NCBI GenBank assembly: GCA_905250115.1
Contig: CAJNOI010000032.1
Coordinates: forward strand, 626,127 to 690,126
Reading direction: 5' to 3'
Length of the DNA stretch: 64,000 nt
Source: Adineta steineri
Lineage: Eukaryota; Rotifera; Eurotatoria; Adinetida; Adinetidae
Both the position numbers and the translations under genes were made by a program. The notes under the pieces were generated by a model. That model saw only the letters and a program-made list of their open reading frames with translations, searched no databases and had not been told where the DNA came from. Below, in pieces: positions 39,673-51,310 of this stretch. How positions within the stretch are numbered: the stretch's first letter is position 1; the number at the start of each line of letters is the position of its first letter.

Positions 39673-41846
39673 CGTTGTTACAATAATATTTCTATATTTT
39701 CGACAAATGAAGAATACTATGATAACTCTAAAGTCGTTTTCAGTGTTATTAGAGACTAAAAGAAAAGAAGAACATTTTGTTAATTACTAGTCAGAAACAT
39801 GTATATCAAGGGATTGATTGGATTATATAGAATAAGATTATATTTTTGACGAATTATTATTTAGAAAAATGAAAGAATTATATCGCAACACACGTACAGG
39901 TTCTTCTACTATCAAAAAAATAATCTCTTTGCGGTTTACATTAAATTTGCTGTCTATGTCCAGCACCCGCGCTAGCGGGGGGGGGGAGGGTGTACACCCC
40001 CTCCCAATAATTGCAAATTTTTGTTTTTTTTTTCAACGACGGGAGCTGATTTAGAACAAATTTTGTGTTTTTTTAGCAAATTCTGCTCTAAATATCCTTT
40101 TACACCCCTCAAAAATTTTTACACTCTTTCAAAATCCGCTATACCCCTCAATCTTAGACCCTTCGCGCGGGCTCTGTCTATGTCTTATCATTCTGTGCGA
40201 AGTATTTAAAACTTTAGTTAACAAATGAAATAACAGTGACTCTACATGTTTGCATAAGCTGTTAAAAAATGAAAATATAAATTTTACTATTAATCATATT
40301 ATCTAATTTAACGAGCAAATTTACTAACTCAAATATGTTAAATAAAAAGTATTTACTCAAGAAAAGGTTACTTTACTATACAATTTGTTTCAAATATAGA
40401 CGAAGTAAAAGAAAAAGTGCATCTCTACTTTAAACTAGAATAATATAACTACGCTAGATACAATCTTTTATTCTAATGTTAATATTTTTCTGGAAGTAAA
40501 TTATAATAGTCTACATAAATCTAATAAGATTCTATATTAAGCTTGTCTGTCGGGGACAAACGGTGCTGATACGTCATTATTTCAATCCTATATTAGAAAA
40601 TTACATATAAAATATTTTTATCTAAAATAACATCAAATAATATTTTTTTGTTTGAAGTTTAATATAAAGATTTGTTATATAAAACTCTTTTTGGATGTAT
40701 ACAAAAGTACCTATCAATTAAAATACGTTTTTTAGTAATATAACAATATTTTTCTATAAATAATACTGGATAAACAACGAGTAAATGTCAAAATCAGTAT
40801 AACAGTATGTATCTAGGTCTTTCATAATAATCACTCTCGTAGCCAGAGAAAATATTTTAATTCTATAGGGATCTTAATTATCATTGATGGAATACTTACA
40901 TGAATTATTTTTAGTTTTTATAAAATCAGTACAGTGAAAAATTAGCTATAGAATTAATGAGATATATTGCGTAGATTGTCTATTATATTAATTTTATTTT
41001 CTATGTAGAAAAATAAATACTGATGTTATTCAAAATAAAACATGATATTGAGAAAAACAAATAGTGATGTCACACACATAATGTGTGTCATTTTTTCTAT
41101 TCTAAATTTCGCATATAGTTCAAAGTCACTGTATCATTTATTCCAATGTAACAACGAGATATATTTGAAAGAACATCTTTCTATTACGATCTTCTTTATT
41201 TAGTAATATACTTCTGAATACATTAAGAGATATGCGTATGTCTTTGAAATCCAAGAAACATGTTATAACCAAGGAAGCTGTCTAAATCATTAATTTTTAA
41301 TAAATATGTTTATGAAAAAAAGGTCATCGATTATATAATACATATGTCATCCTACATTATCAAAAGATTTTACTTCAAAATCTGTACATAAATAAAAATC
41401 AGATTCGATTATCCTCACAGAAATTATTTTTTTTATTCTCAATAATTGCTTATTTACAACGTTATGTATTAGTGATATTTATCAGCACCTTACCGCAACT
41501 CTATCTTATATTTTATGGCTTGGATGTTATATAATTTAATTTGAGACCACAAAAAGTTCTTTTATGTGTCTATTCGCTCGAGATATTTCTCATTGAGAAA
41601 TGTATATAATTACTTTAATTTATAAATAGTAGCAAGATTCTGAGACTTTTGATATATCATGAAAGAGACAAATAACTGATAGTGTGGAAGTCTCAGATAA
41701 TACGTCGTATTCATAGTTACATAGTAGATGTTGTTTATTATCCGATTTGCATATATATTTATAACTAAGGTTAATTAAGTAGAGTCAAAAGATCTTTTTT
41801 TCTTTTTTTTTAGAAACAGGGACTGAGCATACGCACTCTCGAAGTT
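39673..41846. other. AT-rich spacer with one short transposon
   Basis: Contains the GC-rich inverted-repeat element at 39961-40173. The remainder is AT-rich without a supported gene. A small inverted repeat ACACACAT/ATGTGTGT lies near 41071-41088. Confidence 0.55.
39961..40173. mobile_element. 213-bp inverted-repeat element with 11-bp target duplication
   Basis: CTGTCTATGTC occurs at 39950-39960 and again at 40174-40184. The DNA between begins CAGCACCCGCGCTAGCGGGG and ends CTTCGCGCGGGCT. The termini are inverted repeats around CCCGCGC/GCGCGGG. It contains a G10 run and several CACCCC or ACCCCTC words and is much GC-richer than its surroundings. No reading frame of note. Probably a MITE; the superfamily is uncertain (MULE-like from the duplication length). 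Confidence 0.65.
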
Positions 41847-42839
41847 ATGTCCTCCTATAATTTCTTCTTGAAATCATATTTTGAAAATTTAACATCTCGA
41901 AATATAATAATTAGTTTAAGCAATAATACAAATAATAAGGGAATACATCAATATCATATGGAATCATTCAAATTAAATCGTATTAAATTCTTTTTATTTC
42001 TTACTCTTCAAGTTTGTACTATGCCTTGTTTTCTCTATGCTCTTTATCGATATGTTCGTGAAAAAAAACTTCGTAAAACAATAAATTATCATGTAATTTA
42101 TCTTCTTCTATGTACATCGTTTCTCTTTGTTACACTTGGATTATCACTTTCTCAAATTTATATGTTTACGTCATATGTTTATCCCTCAGATGACAGATTT
42201 TGTTCATTATGGAATTGGTTTCATCATTCAATTAATATTATTAATCTTTTCCTTATGGCATTTCTTAGTATTGAACGAAATATATTAATTTTCCATTCAC
42301 ATATTCTTCGTACTAAACGAGCAAAAATTCTTTTTCATTACTGTCCAATTCTATTTTGTCTTCTTTTTCCACCGTTATTCTATATCGGTGCTATATTTCT
42401 TTGTCCATGTACAAACCATTATGATTATACTAAATTATTATGTACATCGCCTTGTTATTTTAGTAATAAATATTGGGCAAATATTGATTTATATTTTAAT
42501 AATTATATTCCACTTTTTATTATTCCAATATTCTGTGGTAAACTTTATATAAATGTTATTTTTCAACGACGAAGATTACAACAACAAAGAGGAAAATGGC
42601 GTCGTGATCGAAAAATGATTTTACAATTATGGATAGTATCAACTCTTTATTTATGTATGTGGTTGCCATTACAAATTACTGCAATAGTTTGTCTTTATTG
42701 GAATTCATCGTTTTTATTACAAGCTCAAATTGATTATATGTATTTATTTCCTTATTTCATTCATATTATATACCCATTTATTCTTCTATTCTTAATTTCT
42801 TCGAAAAATGTTCATAGAACTATCATTAGATTAGGCTGA
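41847..42839 (+). CDS. Intronless rhodopsin-like GPCR, orphan
   Basis: A single exon encodes 330 residues with seven hydrophobic segments. NLTS and NNTNN give N-glycosylation sites in the N-terminus. Helix 3 ends FLSIERNILIFH, where ER replaces the DR of the DRY motif. The second extracellular loop is Cys-rich (CPCTNHYDYTKLLCTSPC), and basic ICL3 (RRRLQQQRGKWRRDRKM) leads into a helix 6 with the WLPLQ signature. Helix 7 ends YPFILLFLISSKN, an NPxxY-like position without the classic sequence. The receptor differs from the two at 36-40 kb in motifs and in lacking an intron, so it belongs to another expansion or is retro-derived. Ligand unknown. Confidence 0.85.
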   Translation: MSSYNFFLKSYFENLTSRNIIISLSNNTNNKGIHQYHMESFKLNRIKFFLFLTLQVCTMPCFLYALYRYVREKKLRKTINYHVIYLLLCTSFLFVTLGLSLSQIYMFTSYVYPSDDRFCSLWNWFHHSINIINLFLMAFLSIERNILIFHSHILRTKRAKILFHYCPILFCLLFPPLFYIGAIFLCPCTNHYDYTKLLCTSPCYFSNKYWANIDLYFNNYIPLFIIPIFCGKLYINVIFQRRRLQQQRGKWRRDRKMILQLWIVSTLYLCMWLPLQITAIVCLYWNSSFLLQAQIDYMYLFPYFIHIIYPFILLFLISSKNVHRTIIRLG

Positions 42840-43724
42840 TGTACATATTTAACAGATGAACAAAAAACATACTGTTTTATGTGTTGTTAATGATAGTAGT
42901 CAATGAATGTTTGTAATATAGAATCCATGAAATGTATCTTTTTTAATCATCATATAAAATAGATTTATTATGTATGACGATAGAATAAATAAAATACCGG
43001 AAAAAAATGTATTTGGGAACCGAATATAACAATTCATCTTATATCGAATTCATTTACTGCCTCAAAAATATATTTAAGATAATTCAGAGATTGTTTGACT
43101 ATTTAATTATTAGAATATATCATGAATATTCAGATACTATGATTAGACTTTCAAGGGAATGACATTCTTAACTGTTGAATGTCATTGAAGTCTTATTATT
43201 ATTATAAACAGGACGTAATGAGGTCAATACAACTCTGAAAAACTTTTCGTCCAAGCTCAATCTTTCAGAATATTTCAAAGATAATTAGACATGTTTTTGT
43301 ATGGAAACATAAATGCTATATAAACCCAAAGTCATCTAGATTATGTGTAATTCCACTGAATTCTATCGATAATCATAATATGGCTTTTTTTTGAACGACG
43401 CTCGACAATTAGTTTAGATGTCTCGTCATTAGTCATATATTTTTATGCATCATATAAAATCAAACGGCTGACCAAAATCTATATGCTTTTATATTTAAAA
43501 ATAATTAACTGTTCTGGCTTTATGATCTAAATAAATGTAAAATTTCAAACGCATATCAGTACAATTCAAGACAATGGCGACCTCTCGATTTAAAGAGATT
43601 GATTCATTGTTAATAATATCATAGTTAAATTTAAATAACCATTCAAATTGTAATCTGTTCGTTCGTTAGATTAACGATATATTTTTCCATAACTTCATTC
43701 TTTTCAATAAAATTTTGACAAAAA
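42840..43724. other. AT-rich spacer
   Basis: No gene supported. It separates the intronless GPCR from the SIM-containing gene and should hold the promoter of the latter. Confidence 0.5.
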
Positions 43725-45941
43725 ATGAGCACTAGCAAAAAACCATTAAGTATATATATTTTAAAGAATAAAATTGCTTACTTACCTATCTATCAATTTA
43801 TAAATTTATAGGAAAACGAAAACGACAATCTCCAAGTCCAGCATCAACATCGAAAATAAATCGACGATTAGATAAATTGCGTAATGGTCAGCGTAATCTA
43901 TGGCTTGAAGATGGTGATAATGACAATGATGATGAAGCATATATACAATCAAAACCAACGAAAACAACAACAACAACTAGTAATAAAACATATATTGTTC
44001 TAAGTGATTCAGACGATGAAAAACCATCACCTCGTCGACAACGAAGTAGTAATAAATCTCGAAAAAGAACTACTCGAACTCATGATGAAAATGATACATC
44101 AGATAATGATCATAATACTTCATCAAAATGTATTACTTGTCTGATTTGTTCAATTCTTTCAACATTAACATCATATAATTGTTGTTCAAAACATTTATCT
44201 CTATTAATTAATAATAAAAATACTCATCATAGTTGTCAAAAATTAACAACAACTACTGATCAATGGCCACCGCCGCAAGTTATGATTGTACCAATGACCG
44301 ATGAAATTATGCAACGTTATCTTAATCCACATGAAATTAATCGTCTTAAAGCACAATCGTCATCATCAAAAAACCCTACTGATTCTACTAAATCTGTTCG
44401 TCGAAAAATATCTAAAAAGTCAGCAAAAACATCCGAAGTATCCGATACTGAACATCCAATTATCAATAAAACTAAATCATCAAAAAAGTAAATTATAATT
44501 TAATCAATATCTCATATTTAACTTCTTTTTTTTAAAATAGATCTTCATATGTTGAACCTGATCAATCAAATTCATCACCTTGTACACTCGATTCAGTACA
44601 TCAGAATTCAGAAGCAAATCCACCAGATGCAACTTTTACAGTTATTACATCAACATCAACATCAACATCAACAACAATCAATAGTTTCGAAAGTCCAAAT
44701 CCTTTGGATACATGTCAGTTACAATCATCTGATCAACCAATTATTATAGATGATACTCAACCTGATACTCAACAAGAAAATTTATCGTATAATGATAATC
44801 ATAGAAAACAACAAAATGATCCATGGACACCAATAAGTAATGAAACTTATGCTGCTATTGAAGTCGCTCTTGATCGAATTGATGAAGCTTCTCAAGAACA
44901 AACTGAATTTACACCAACAACAGCTCGACGTTTGCCTACAGATGTAATGGCTTCTCGTTTACCTAAAATACAATTAAAAAAAGGACGCTTTTATCGAGGT
45001 AAACCTATTGTAGAGAAAAATACACCTGATACAACAACAACAACAGATGAATGTTGTTCATCGACAACTTCTCAATCATCTTCAGTTTCAACAAAGACAT
45101 CCATTCCAATTACAAAGTAAATTCATATTTTGATCTTAGACATCCTAAAATTAGTATTTTACCTATGTCTCTATAAAAAATATATACTATATATTATGAA
45201 ATTTAGTTTCTCTAAAACATTTGATATTTTTCTATTATCATTTTATTCATATAATTAGTACTCGACCACCACCATTATTAGCAACTATTGTTGAAGATGA
45301 ATCACTTATGGTTCCAACAACAACAACAACACATCAGACATTAGAAAAATCTTCTCAAGTTTGTCATATATTATCTCAACGAAATGAAAATACAACTGAA
45401 GGTCTTAGTGATACTTTAATGAGTTGTTTATTTGCGCAAGATGAAGCAAGCCAACTGGCTAATAATTCTATAACAGCAAAAACAATATCTAGTCAAGGTA
45501 TTCACTCACTATTTTTATTCTCAAAATAATATTTTAATTTTCATTATTTAGTTCCTCTTGCTCCTCCTCATCCTCCTGTTTCTCTTCCTGTTTCTACTGT
45601 TATTACTGAAGATTATTCTCGTGAAAATGAAAACAATAAATCGGATGATATTTCTGAATCATCTCAATTAACAAATGATCATAATGATACTCAAACAGTG
45701 ATTCCAACCATTACAAATGAAAAAACAACAATTACACCAGCGAGATTATCATTTCGTACGAATCCTGATGGATCACGCGTTAGTATATCACGACCACCAT
45801 TACCAGCCAATCATCAATCACCATTAAGATCATTTCGCCGGGTAATATATTAAGAAAAATTTGTTTTTATTTTTATAATATTTCTTATTTTTCTAGACAT
45901 CATCCGATATAACTTCTATTACATCTCATTCGAATAAATAA
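43725..45941 (+). CDS. Unrecognised Ser/Thr-rich nuclear-type protein with SIM-like motifs
   Basis: Six exons (43725-43749, 43812-44487, 44541-45116, 45259-45497, 45552-45841, 45897-45941) join in frame to 616 residues. I do not recognise a family. The N-terminus is basic (KKPLRKRKRQ), a likely nuclear localisation signal. Two stretches look like SUMO-interaction motifs: YIVLSDSDDE, with the acidic/Ser tail of a phospho-SIM, and QPIIIDDTQPD. A short Cys-rich block (CITCLICSI, YNCCSK, HHSCQ) could bind metal. The rest is low-complexity Ser/Thr/Asn/Pro sequence. One segment looks better conserved in composition: AAIEVALDRIDEASQE and RLPKIQLKKGRFYRGKPIV. Every exon junction keeps frame, which supports a real gene. 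A chromatin or PML-body-like scaffold role is only inference. Confidence 0.75.
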
Positions 45942-46642
45942 TAAATTTACATGTACGAATCTTTATGTGCACACGAACAAAATTGTCTGTTATTTTCTTT
46001 AGTTATGTTATACACACAAGATAGATTAATAAATTATACGTATATCTCACAGAAAATCTTTTCGTTGTACTATTCTTTTCTAGCTAGACGAATGATTCGA
46101 TTTTTTTAATAATAATTATAAAACTGATAGAAACATAGATGATTCATACTTTTGTCGAGATTATCGGTTACTATAAATCAGATATATTATAATTGCTTTG
46201 AAATTCATTTAAATATGTTTTGATTATAAACAAATTAGTAATATCTCATTTTATAATGAAGATCGAAATCAACTCAACATTTTCAGTTTGAGATCGGTTT
46301 ATCTTGTATAAAGTAAAGACTAGAAATATCTAATTATTTCTCATTTTGATGTTTGAAACATCATATTTTTAGTTTTCATATTTGATAAGAATTATTGTTG
46401 AAAATAAAAGTATTTTAATATATTTTCTCATACATTAAGTTAGATGATACTTTTTTTATCATGTATCTACATATTAAAATAAGCTAATGTTATGATTGAT
46501 AGTTGCATTTTTTAATAGTTCACACATTATCTGAATCTAGTTGACTTATCAAACGACGACTCTTTCTTTTCTGACGTTCCTCAAATTGTATTATTGCAAT
46601 TAATGGCATAGTATCTGTAGATGCATATTGTTTGTGGTTGTT
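45942..46642. other. AT-rich spacer
   Basis: The 3' flank of the preceding gene. No gene, repeat or regulatory site was recognised before the C-rich minisatellite. Confidence 0.5.
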
Positions 46643-46822
46643 TGAGGGTGTGAGTGCCAATGAGAAAAAATACCCACATCCATCTACCCACACCCACCAC
46701 ACTCACATCCATATCCACACCAAAATCCACATCCACCTCAGTCGCGGCCACATACATATACACACCTGCATCCACATACATATACACACCTGCATCCACA
46801 CCGTCATCCACGCCTGCAGCCG
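46643..46822. repeat. C-rich CACATCCA minisatellite with telomere-like character
   Basis: A G-rich arm (TGAGGGTGTGAGTGCC near 46643-46658) is followed by about 150 bp of C-rich sequence on the plus strand built from CACATCCA, ACCCACA and CATACACACC words. It includes a perfect 24-bp tandem pair (46748-46771 and 46772-46795) and a degenerate third copy. Reading frames through it on both strands are repeat artefacts. Confidence 0.8.
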
Positions 46823-46994
46823 ACGTTTGTTTGAGAGTGCACTACGATAGTAATTCTTCGGATTATCTTCGTATATGACCCTACCACAATGTTGAGTGAT
46901 GGGTACCAAGGAACTAAATGAACAGAAACAGACAGTTTTAATAAACAGAAATCACAAAGTGCGTTTGCTGATGAATAAAAGATATAAATACAAA

Positions 46995-47186
46995 TCACGA
47001 AATAGCGGTGGCTCTGGAACACCAGGCAAATTGCTCATTTGGTGATGAACTAGTCGTAGTAAGAAGTGCTACTAAAACTGAAGGGTTGGTTGTGCTGATC
47101 ACACGTGGCTCAGTCTTCTTGTGACCAAACCAACCCGCTTGAGTAACGAGCGGGATAAGAAGAAGAAGTAATACGGGAAAATACAT
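46995..47186 (-). CDS. Putative small secreted peptide
   Basis: A 63-residue frame starts with a textbook signal peptide: MYFPVLLLLLIPLVTQA, with likely cleavage before GWFGHKK. The mature part would be about 46 residues with one Cys and a Ser/Thr-rich middle. The segment is GC-richer than the AT-rich surroundings. No homologue is recognised, there is no dibasic-flanked repeat as in classic neuropeptide precursors, and no intron. It lies between the C-rich minisatellite and the carboxylesterase. A chance frame cannot be excluded. Confidence 0.4.
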   Translation of the reverse strand: MYFPVLLLLLIPLVTQAGWFGHKKTEPRVISTTNPSVLVALLTTTSSSPNEQFAWCSRATAIS

Positions 47187-47747
47187 TGTAACTGCGAACA
47201 AAATAGATGATTACAAACGAGTGAAATTTGATATAATGAAACAATTTATAGTGGGTAATACAATGAACGTCAATCATGGAGGTCAACAATGAATAAATAA
47301 ATACACATCGTATCTGCTACTCGTTCGGTCAATGGGTTTGCATCAGTCACCATAATTTAATTTGACGGACACAACAAATGTGAAACGAAATAATGAATAG
47401 AAACACGACGGACGAGAATGTTCACAAATATGACGACAAGAGTGTTGGAGAAGACGACTAAAGTGTTTGTACAACGGCTTATATAGATGTTGTTTATAGC
47501 GAGAGAGACAACTAATGTGGACAGCAATTTTTACAACTATTTCCATTTTACTGCATCAAAGATTGCTTTGAAATGAATGATAATATCTAATAGACAATTA
47601 TTTCTCTAGAGAAAAGTGTGAGAAACAAGTAGAAATATTTTTTACGTTTACATTTATTTCATAGTTCTTTCTAATTCTGTTCTTATTGGCGGAAATGTAC
47701 TGAATCAATCATTCAAAATACATGAATTCATTCTACAGAGATGCTAG

Positions 47748-47801
47748 AGGGTGGATGTGGATAAAGAAAAGATAAATGCACACTCACACCCACCCACACT
47801 A
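47748..47801. repeat. Telomere-like G-rich/C-rich pair
   Basis: AGGGTGGATGTGG at 47748-47760 is followed by a C-rich arm at 47779-47801 (CACACTCACACCCACCCACAC). The arms are loosely complementary around an A-rich loop, with the same orientation as the other hairpins of the window. Confidence 0.55.
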
Positions 47802-48095
47802 GTAATTAATTTCGTATATTCATTATATCATTGTAATTATACCAGTAATCATCTTTCTAATGCATTATTCCTTGGTCATCACCTATATGTTGACCTACTT
47901 ATCGTTTCTATCATTTTTTGATCTACTTGTCATTTTCTGACTTACTTTTTAAATTTTATTACATTTGTTCGATATATTACAGTTAGATATACGATGAATA
48001 CATTAACAACGTTGGAAATTGTAGAAGTGCCAACTTATATTTCTGATGAAGAGATAGTTACAAATAATAGTATCATATGTGACAGTATAGAATAA

Positions 48096-48149
48096 AGAGT
48101 GAGTGTGGATATGACTAATGATTGCAACAATCATCCACACCCATACTCT
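48096..48149. repeat. Telomere-like hairpin
   Basis: AGAGTGAGTGTGGAT at 48096-48110 pairs with ATCCACACCCATACTCT at 48133-48149. The inner ATGATTG and CAACAATCAT extend the symmetry. G-rich arm first, as elsewhere. Confidence 0.65.
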
Positions 48150-48310
48150 ATATTATAATGAAAATAGATCATAAGATATTTGATAACAAGCAAATTTAAA
48201 GAAAATGTGTACAGTAAAAATAGGCATAAAAGAATTCTTTTGATATCTATACTCTTAAATCTAATAAATATAAATCCTGATATATATATTGATTTATCGC
48301 ATTTATTTAT

Positions 48311-50201
48311 TTATTTATGAATATTAAAAAAACTTTTTCCATAACCAATTTTATCCCAAAAATCACAATCATCTTTCAAATAGTTTTCTCGTACTTCCAA
48401 TGGATCCTTAAAATACATATATTTCTCATTTCCACTTGACATTCTTGGCCATGGAGTTGCTACACGCATTGGTTCATTTGGATCTTGACTTGTAGCAAAA
48501 TTAGTAAAATATGTTGCTATACTTTCAGAAACACGTCGTCCAGCATCAGTAAAATTGACCCAAGCTGATTCAAATACAAATGGTAACTCACCACCATGAC
48601 AAACATGTCCATTACAAAATGTTTCATTACCCCAACCATCAAAATCAAGTGGATAACCAAATACATACGAATAAGAAGCAGCTTTACGAGCAAAAACACG
48701 AGTTGAACAAGCAAATACCCATTCGGTAGCAATACGAGATAATAATGGTCGTAAATCAGATATACTATCAGGTGGAAAATGTTCGATAACTTTAAGAGCA
48801 TCTTCTAAAAATGTAGCTAAAATAACCTCTCCATAGGTGGCTGGTGTAACTGGTTTTGTCCATCCTTCATAAATAAAAAATACAGCTTCTTCGGTTAATG
48901 TACCAATAATAAGTTCTTTAAGAGGAAATGATGTATTTTTCACAACATCAAGAAGTTGACCATGTACAACATTATTATCAATGACAGGTACCCATGGTTC
49001 AAAGAAAAGTAAAAGTTTAAGTGAAGTAAGCATATTATTAATAACAGTTTGAGCAAGAATAATATCTTGATAGGATGCACGACGAAAACATGCAACATCA
49101 CCAACAGCACAATGAAGTTGTTCTGCAAGAAGAACACTTGGTGTTACATATTCTAGATAAGTTCTATATAAAAATAGTAATAAGATAGAATATATATGGA
49201 ATTTATTTTAATAGATCACCTAAAAGGAATTGTTATTGGTGCACTTTGAATAATTGCTCGTTTAAAAAATGTTTGCATATCACTTGAAACATAATGTAAT
49301 GCAGTTGATTGACCACCAGCACTTTGACCAAATAATGTGATCTATATAATAAAATAATTTCAGGTTTAATAGTATTTCAATAAATATATTATTTTTAACC
49401 TCATCTGGATCTCCACCAAATACGCCAATATTTGCTTTAACCCAAGCAATAGCTAGACGTTGATCAAGTATACCATAATTACCTTTAATATCATTTGGAC
49501 CTGTACCAGTTGCCAAAAAACCAAGAATACCTATGTTGAATTTTTAAGAGAAAATTAGATTATTTCTTTTTCTAGTCAAAAATAGAATTTTATATTTTTT
49601 TACCAAGTCGATATTGAATAAATACAAGAACAGTATTTGTTGTATTTACGAAACGTTCTGATTCATAGATTGGTGCTGAAGCATCAAGAAATTGAAAATT
49701 TCCACCAGTAATAAAAATCATAACGGGTAAAGGTGTTGAATTTGTTTTTATTGGTGTAAAAACATTTAAGTAAAGACAATCTTCTGAAGTCTAAAAATAG
49801 AAAATTGATAACTAACATTGTAATATAAAATTATTTTCAAAATAACATACTCTAGCTGGACACAAAATAGGTGGAAGTTTACATTCGGGTTGTGGACAAG
49901 CAGGTGCTGGTACTGTAGCATTTATTACATTTGGAGACCATTTTTGTACTGGCGCAGGTGGTTGCCATCTAAGAAAAAAAAATATATATAAATGAATTGA
50001 AGATAAATTCTATTTAATATACCGTGAGCTGTTAACAGGTGGTTGAGCAAATGGAATTCCATAAAATACACGAGCTACATCAGTTTGATATCCAAGTATA
50101 TCACCATATTTTGTGGTTACAGTAACAGGTTGATTAGCATAAATGTTTTGTGTAAAACAAGCAAATACAACAAGTAAGCCTATGCTTATCATCATTTTCA
50201 T
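48311..50201 (-). CDS. Secreted type-B carboxylesterase (cholinesterase-like)
   Basis: Six exons (50201-50023, 49968-49851, 49790-49604, 49530-49400, 49341-49220, 49163-48311) join in frame to 529 residues. A signal peptide (MKMMISIGLLVVFACFTQNIYA) precedes TTKYGDILGYQ and FYGIPFAQPP, the usual family opening. TSEDCLYLNVFTP carries the conserved Cys. The oxyanion region is ITGGNFQF. The nucleophile lies in ITLFGQSAGGQS (GxSxG), the acid in GTLTEEAVFFIY and the histidine in HVCHGGELPFVF, so the alpha/beta-hydrolase triad is complete. The spacing and HGGELPFVF resemble secreted esterases more than true acetylcholinesterases. It hydrolyses carboxylic esters outside the cell or in the secretory pathway; the natural substrate is unknown. 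The gene is divergent from the BAF-domain gene, with starts 308 bp apart. Confidence 0.9.
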
Positions 50202-50508
50202 GTGACACAAGAAAAAAATGAATATAATGAAGATATGTAAAAGAGACACCTATAATATATAGACTCTTTTATTTTTTCGTATCTTTATTTATGATGAAAT
50301 GATAAGCAAAATAAATGTAGTTTATCAAAATGTAAAATGTTAAAACAAGATTACTCTGCTTTATTTTGAGAAGTACCAAAAGAAGACGAAGAGTTGTTGT
50401 TTTTTGATAAAACGTATGACTGAATCATCTTCTTAACAGAAAATAAATTTCCTTGAAAGCGCGTATAATTATTGTTTTTTTTCCTGCTAAATATTCGATC
50501 GAAATTTG

Positions 50509-51310
50509 ATGAATGAAAAACGTATTTATCATATTCCATCATATAGTTCATCACAACGATTTTTTGTTCGTAAAGAAAATATAATTAATTCAATACCATT
50601 TTCTTCTACTACAGAAAAATCAAATATATCATCGAATCAAAATTGTTGTAAACCAGAAGAGAAAAAAATTTCACTACCATCGATTAAAGCCAAACAACAA
50701 TCTAACGCGAAAGATAATTTTATTTCAGCGCAAGATGAATCTATTATTGAAATACCTAAACAAACCAAAACTGTCGAAATTGATTCAAATGAAAAACTAC
50801 CATTATATTGTGAAGTTATCAGTAATGCATGGCCAGTATCCAATACACGTATTGAAAATTTAAATATTAGTTTTAAACGATGTCAATTTTCAAATGAAGC
50901 AATATCGATAAAACCTATTACAGCAGGTTTTTTCCATTCGATATATTTCGTTTTTATATTTGATGATTAAAAATTTTGATAAAGAATTTTGCATTATCTT
51001 TTTTTCTTCTAGTACCTGGTATAGGCAAAAAATATGGTCAACTATTAGCTGATCATGGATTTATATATGCTAGACAATTGCTGGGATATTATATGATGTT
51101 AAAAGATAACGAAATGTTTCGTAAATGGCTTGAATACAAATTTCATATTCCGAGATTTCGAGCTGCTGAAAGTGAGATATATTAGATAAAATTACAGTAG
51201 TTAAACCGATTGACATTGTTTCATTTTGAGATAAAGTCAAATATATAATTTATTCAATCTCTATTGTAGTTACAAGTGCATTAAATGAGCTTATTCGACG
51301 AACATTATGA
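50509..51310 (+). CDS. BAF (barrier-to-autointegration factor) domain with N-terminal extension
   Basis: Three exons (50509-50926, 51013-51171, 51270-51310) join in frame to 205 residues. The last 80 or so are a BAF domain: EAISIKPITAVPGIGKKYGQ matches the EPMGEKPVGSLAGIG region including the helix-hairpin-helix GIG turn. Then come LLGYYMMLKDNEMFRKWLE, as in QFLVLKKDEDLFREWL, and a final helix ending ALNELIRRTL. BAF dimers bridge double-stranded DNA and bind LEM-domain proteins, lamin and histones. Ordinary BAF is about 89 residues and begins just before this domain. Here about 120 extra residues precede it, mostly polar with a Cys/Lys-rich stretch and the segment LPLYCEVISNAWPVSNTRIE, which looks folded. 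The normally conserved C-terminal Trp/Cys residues are not preserved, so this is a divergent paralogue. Confidence 0.8.

Larger units (their letters stand above)
47187..48310. other. Spacer with two telomere-like hairpins
   Basis: No supported gene. The stretch contains the G-then-C-rich motifs at 47748-47801 and 48096-48149, annotated separately. Confidence 0.5.

Noticed and set aside
46520..46909. Several overlapping reading frames on both strands rich in His/Thr/Ile or Val/Asp/Gly
   Set aside because: They are translations of the CACATCCA minisatellite; frames stay open on both strands only because the repeat lacks stop codons.
50351..50554. Minus-strand 67-residue frame overlapping the start of the BAF-domain gene
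   Set aside because: Antisense to a spliced gene with a recognised domain, and lacking any motif of its own.
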